Shown in pieces: positions 62,986 to 64,000 of a stretch of DNA of 64,000 bases (within the stretch, counting starts at the first letter, position 1; every line of letters begins with the position of its first letter). The DNA is from Stagnihabitans sp038231395 (lineage in GTDB: Bacteria; Pseudomonadota; Alphaproteobacteria; Rhodobacterales; Rhodobacteraceae): assembly GCA_038231395.1 (NCBI GenBank), contig JBBRLL010000003.1, positions 62,001 to 126,000 of the forward strand, read 5' to 3'. The notes under the pieces are model-generated. The model did not search any database. It was not told where the DNA came from and saw only the letters and a program-made list of their open reading frames with translations. Position numbers and translations under genes: made by a program.

Positions 62986-64000
62986 TTATTCGTCAAGGAC
63001 GTCCTCACGCGCCTCTGCCGTCATCGAAAAATCCAGACCGGAGGCGGCGCGGATCTTGTCTTCAACTTCCTTGGCGGTGGCCGGGTTGGCTTTCAGGAAC
63101 AGTTTTGCGTTTTCACGGCCCTGTCCGATCCGCTCATCCTTGTAGGAATACCAGCTGCCGGACTTTTCAACGACACCGCATTTCACACCAAGATCGACGA
63201 TCTCACCGACTTTGGAGATGCCTTCGCCGAACATGATGTCAAACTCCACCTCTTTGAACGGCGGCGAGACCTTGTTCTTGACAACCTTGACCCGGGTCGC
63301 GTTGCCGATCACATTGTCGCGGTCCTTGATCGAGCCGATGCGGCGGATGTCCAGACGCACGCTCGCGTAGAATTTAAGGGCGTTGCCGCCGGAGGTGGTT
63401 TCCGGGCTGCCGAACATGACGCCAATCTTCATGCGGATCTGGTTGATGAAAATCACCATGCAGTTTGATTTGCCGATCGAGGCGGTCAGTTTGCGCATCG
63501 CCTGGCTCATCAAACGGGCCTGACTGCCCATCTGCATGTCGCCCATGTCGCCCTCAATCTCCGATTTCGGCACCAAAGCTGCCACGGAGTCGACCACGAT
63601 GGTGGTGACAGCACCGGACCGGACAAGCGTATCGACAATCTCCAGCGCCTGTTCGCCGGTGTCGGGCTGGCTGATCAACAGCTCATCCAGATTGACGCCC
63701 AATTTCTTGGCATATTGCGGGTCCAGCGCGTGTTCTGCATCGACAAATGCGCAGACGCCGCCCTTTTTCTGCGCTTCGGCCACGACATGCAGGGTCAGCG
63801 TGGTTTTGCCAGAGCTTTCCGGGCCATAAATCTCGATGATGCGCCCTTTGGGCAGGCCGCCGATCCCCAAAGCGATGTCCAGACCCAGCGAACCGGTCGA
63901 GATGGCTTCGACGTCCATCACCGGATTGTCGCCCAGCTTCATGATTGAGCCTTTGCCGAACTGCCGCTCAATCTGCGCCAGCGCCGATTCCAGAGCTTTG
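62986..64000 (-). CDS. recA: Recombinase A (5' end cut by window)
   Basis: 338 codons remain. The N-terminal part LESALAQIERQFGKGSIMKL runs to the right edge, so only about 15-20 residues and the promoter (with any SOS box) are outside. Walker A is GPESSGKTT, Walker B IVVDSVAALVP, and loop L2 is near IGVMFGSPETTSGGNALKFY. The acidic C-terminus ends AREDVLDE. It performs strand exchange and activates LexA cleavage. Confidence 0.97.
   Translation of the reverse strand, partial: KALESALAQIERQFGKGSIMKLGDNPVMDVEAISTGSLGLDIALGIGGLPKGRIIEIYGPESSGKTTLTLHVVAEAQKKGGVCAFVDAEHALDPQYAKKLGVNLDELLISQPDTGEQALEIVDTLVRSGAVTTIVVDSVAALVPKSEIEGDMGDMQMGSQARLMSQAMRKLTASIGKSNCMVIFINQIRMKIGVMFGSPETTSGGNALKFYASVRLDIRRIGSIKDRDNVIGNATRVKVVKNKVSPPFKEVEFDIMFGEGISKVGEIVDLGVKCGVVEKSGSWYSYKDERIGQGRENAKLFLKANPATAKEVEDKIRAASGLDFSMTAEAREDVLDE

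Overview
The window comes from a GC-rich alphaproteobacterium, most likely Rhodobacterales (Roseobacter/Rhodobacter group). Evidence: recA next to alaS and a DUF1330 gene, a Bpt-type aminoacyl-tRNA-protein transferase, DUF2852 and Entner-Doudoroff genes, and two proteins with the VPLPA-type C-terminal sorting signal typical of that order. It is ordinary chromosome with several accessory blocks. No rRNA, tRNA, CRISPR array, IS element or phage gene was recognised.

Layout. 1-8.6 kb: polyamine-type ABC importer, Rieske oxygenase, BetI-like regulator, small-molecule kinase and a dimethylglycine/sarcosine dehydrogenase-like flavoprotein; together they look like uptake and demethylation of an N-methylated amine. 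8.7-13.3 kb: a VPLPA-CTERM surface protein, then a four-gene operon (metallophosphoesterase, GT21 glycosyltransferase, DedA, GT2) that fits PlcP-type phospholipid-to-glycolipid remodelling. 13.5-15.0 kb: two decayed genes (class III aminotransferase, MBL-fold hydrolase) ahead of intact hpd. 16.4-24.9 kb: a catabolic block with an NMT1/ThiY-type ABC importer, CodA-like deaminase, FAD oxidase, two NAD(P)H:quinone oxidoreductase-like proteins, a creatininase-family hydrolase and a divergent RidA protein. 24.9-33.5 kb: an accessory operon (glycosyltransferase, beta-helix protein, sulfotransferase-like protein, and two proteins sharing a recently duplicated unknown domain) plus a large exported unknown protein. 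This is the best candidate for an undescribed system. 33.7-38.4 kb: moaA, arginase, ccmF-ccmH. 38.5-41.3 kb: ilvI-orf73-ilvH preceded by a transcription attenuator. 41.6-45.1 kb: DUF2852, RDD, bpt, VOC, pdxA. 45.2-50.9 kb: surA-lptD-lptG-lptF outer-membrane biogenesis operon. 51-56.9 kb: pepA, a 37-codon coupled ORF, holC, eda, edd with a LacI-type operator, and a lipoprotein. 57-64 kb: rRNA methyltransferase, PIN protein, second VPLPA-CTERM protein, DUF1330, alaS and 5'-truncated recA.

Recurring theme: short tandem duplications (14-17 bp, once 54-60 bp) lie in or beside gene ends, and three of them copy a stop codon.
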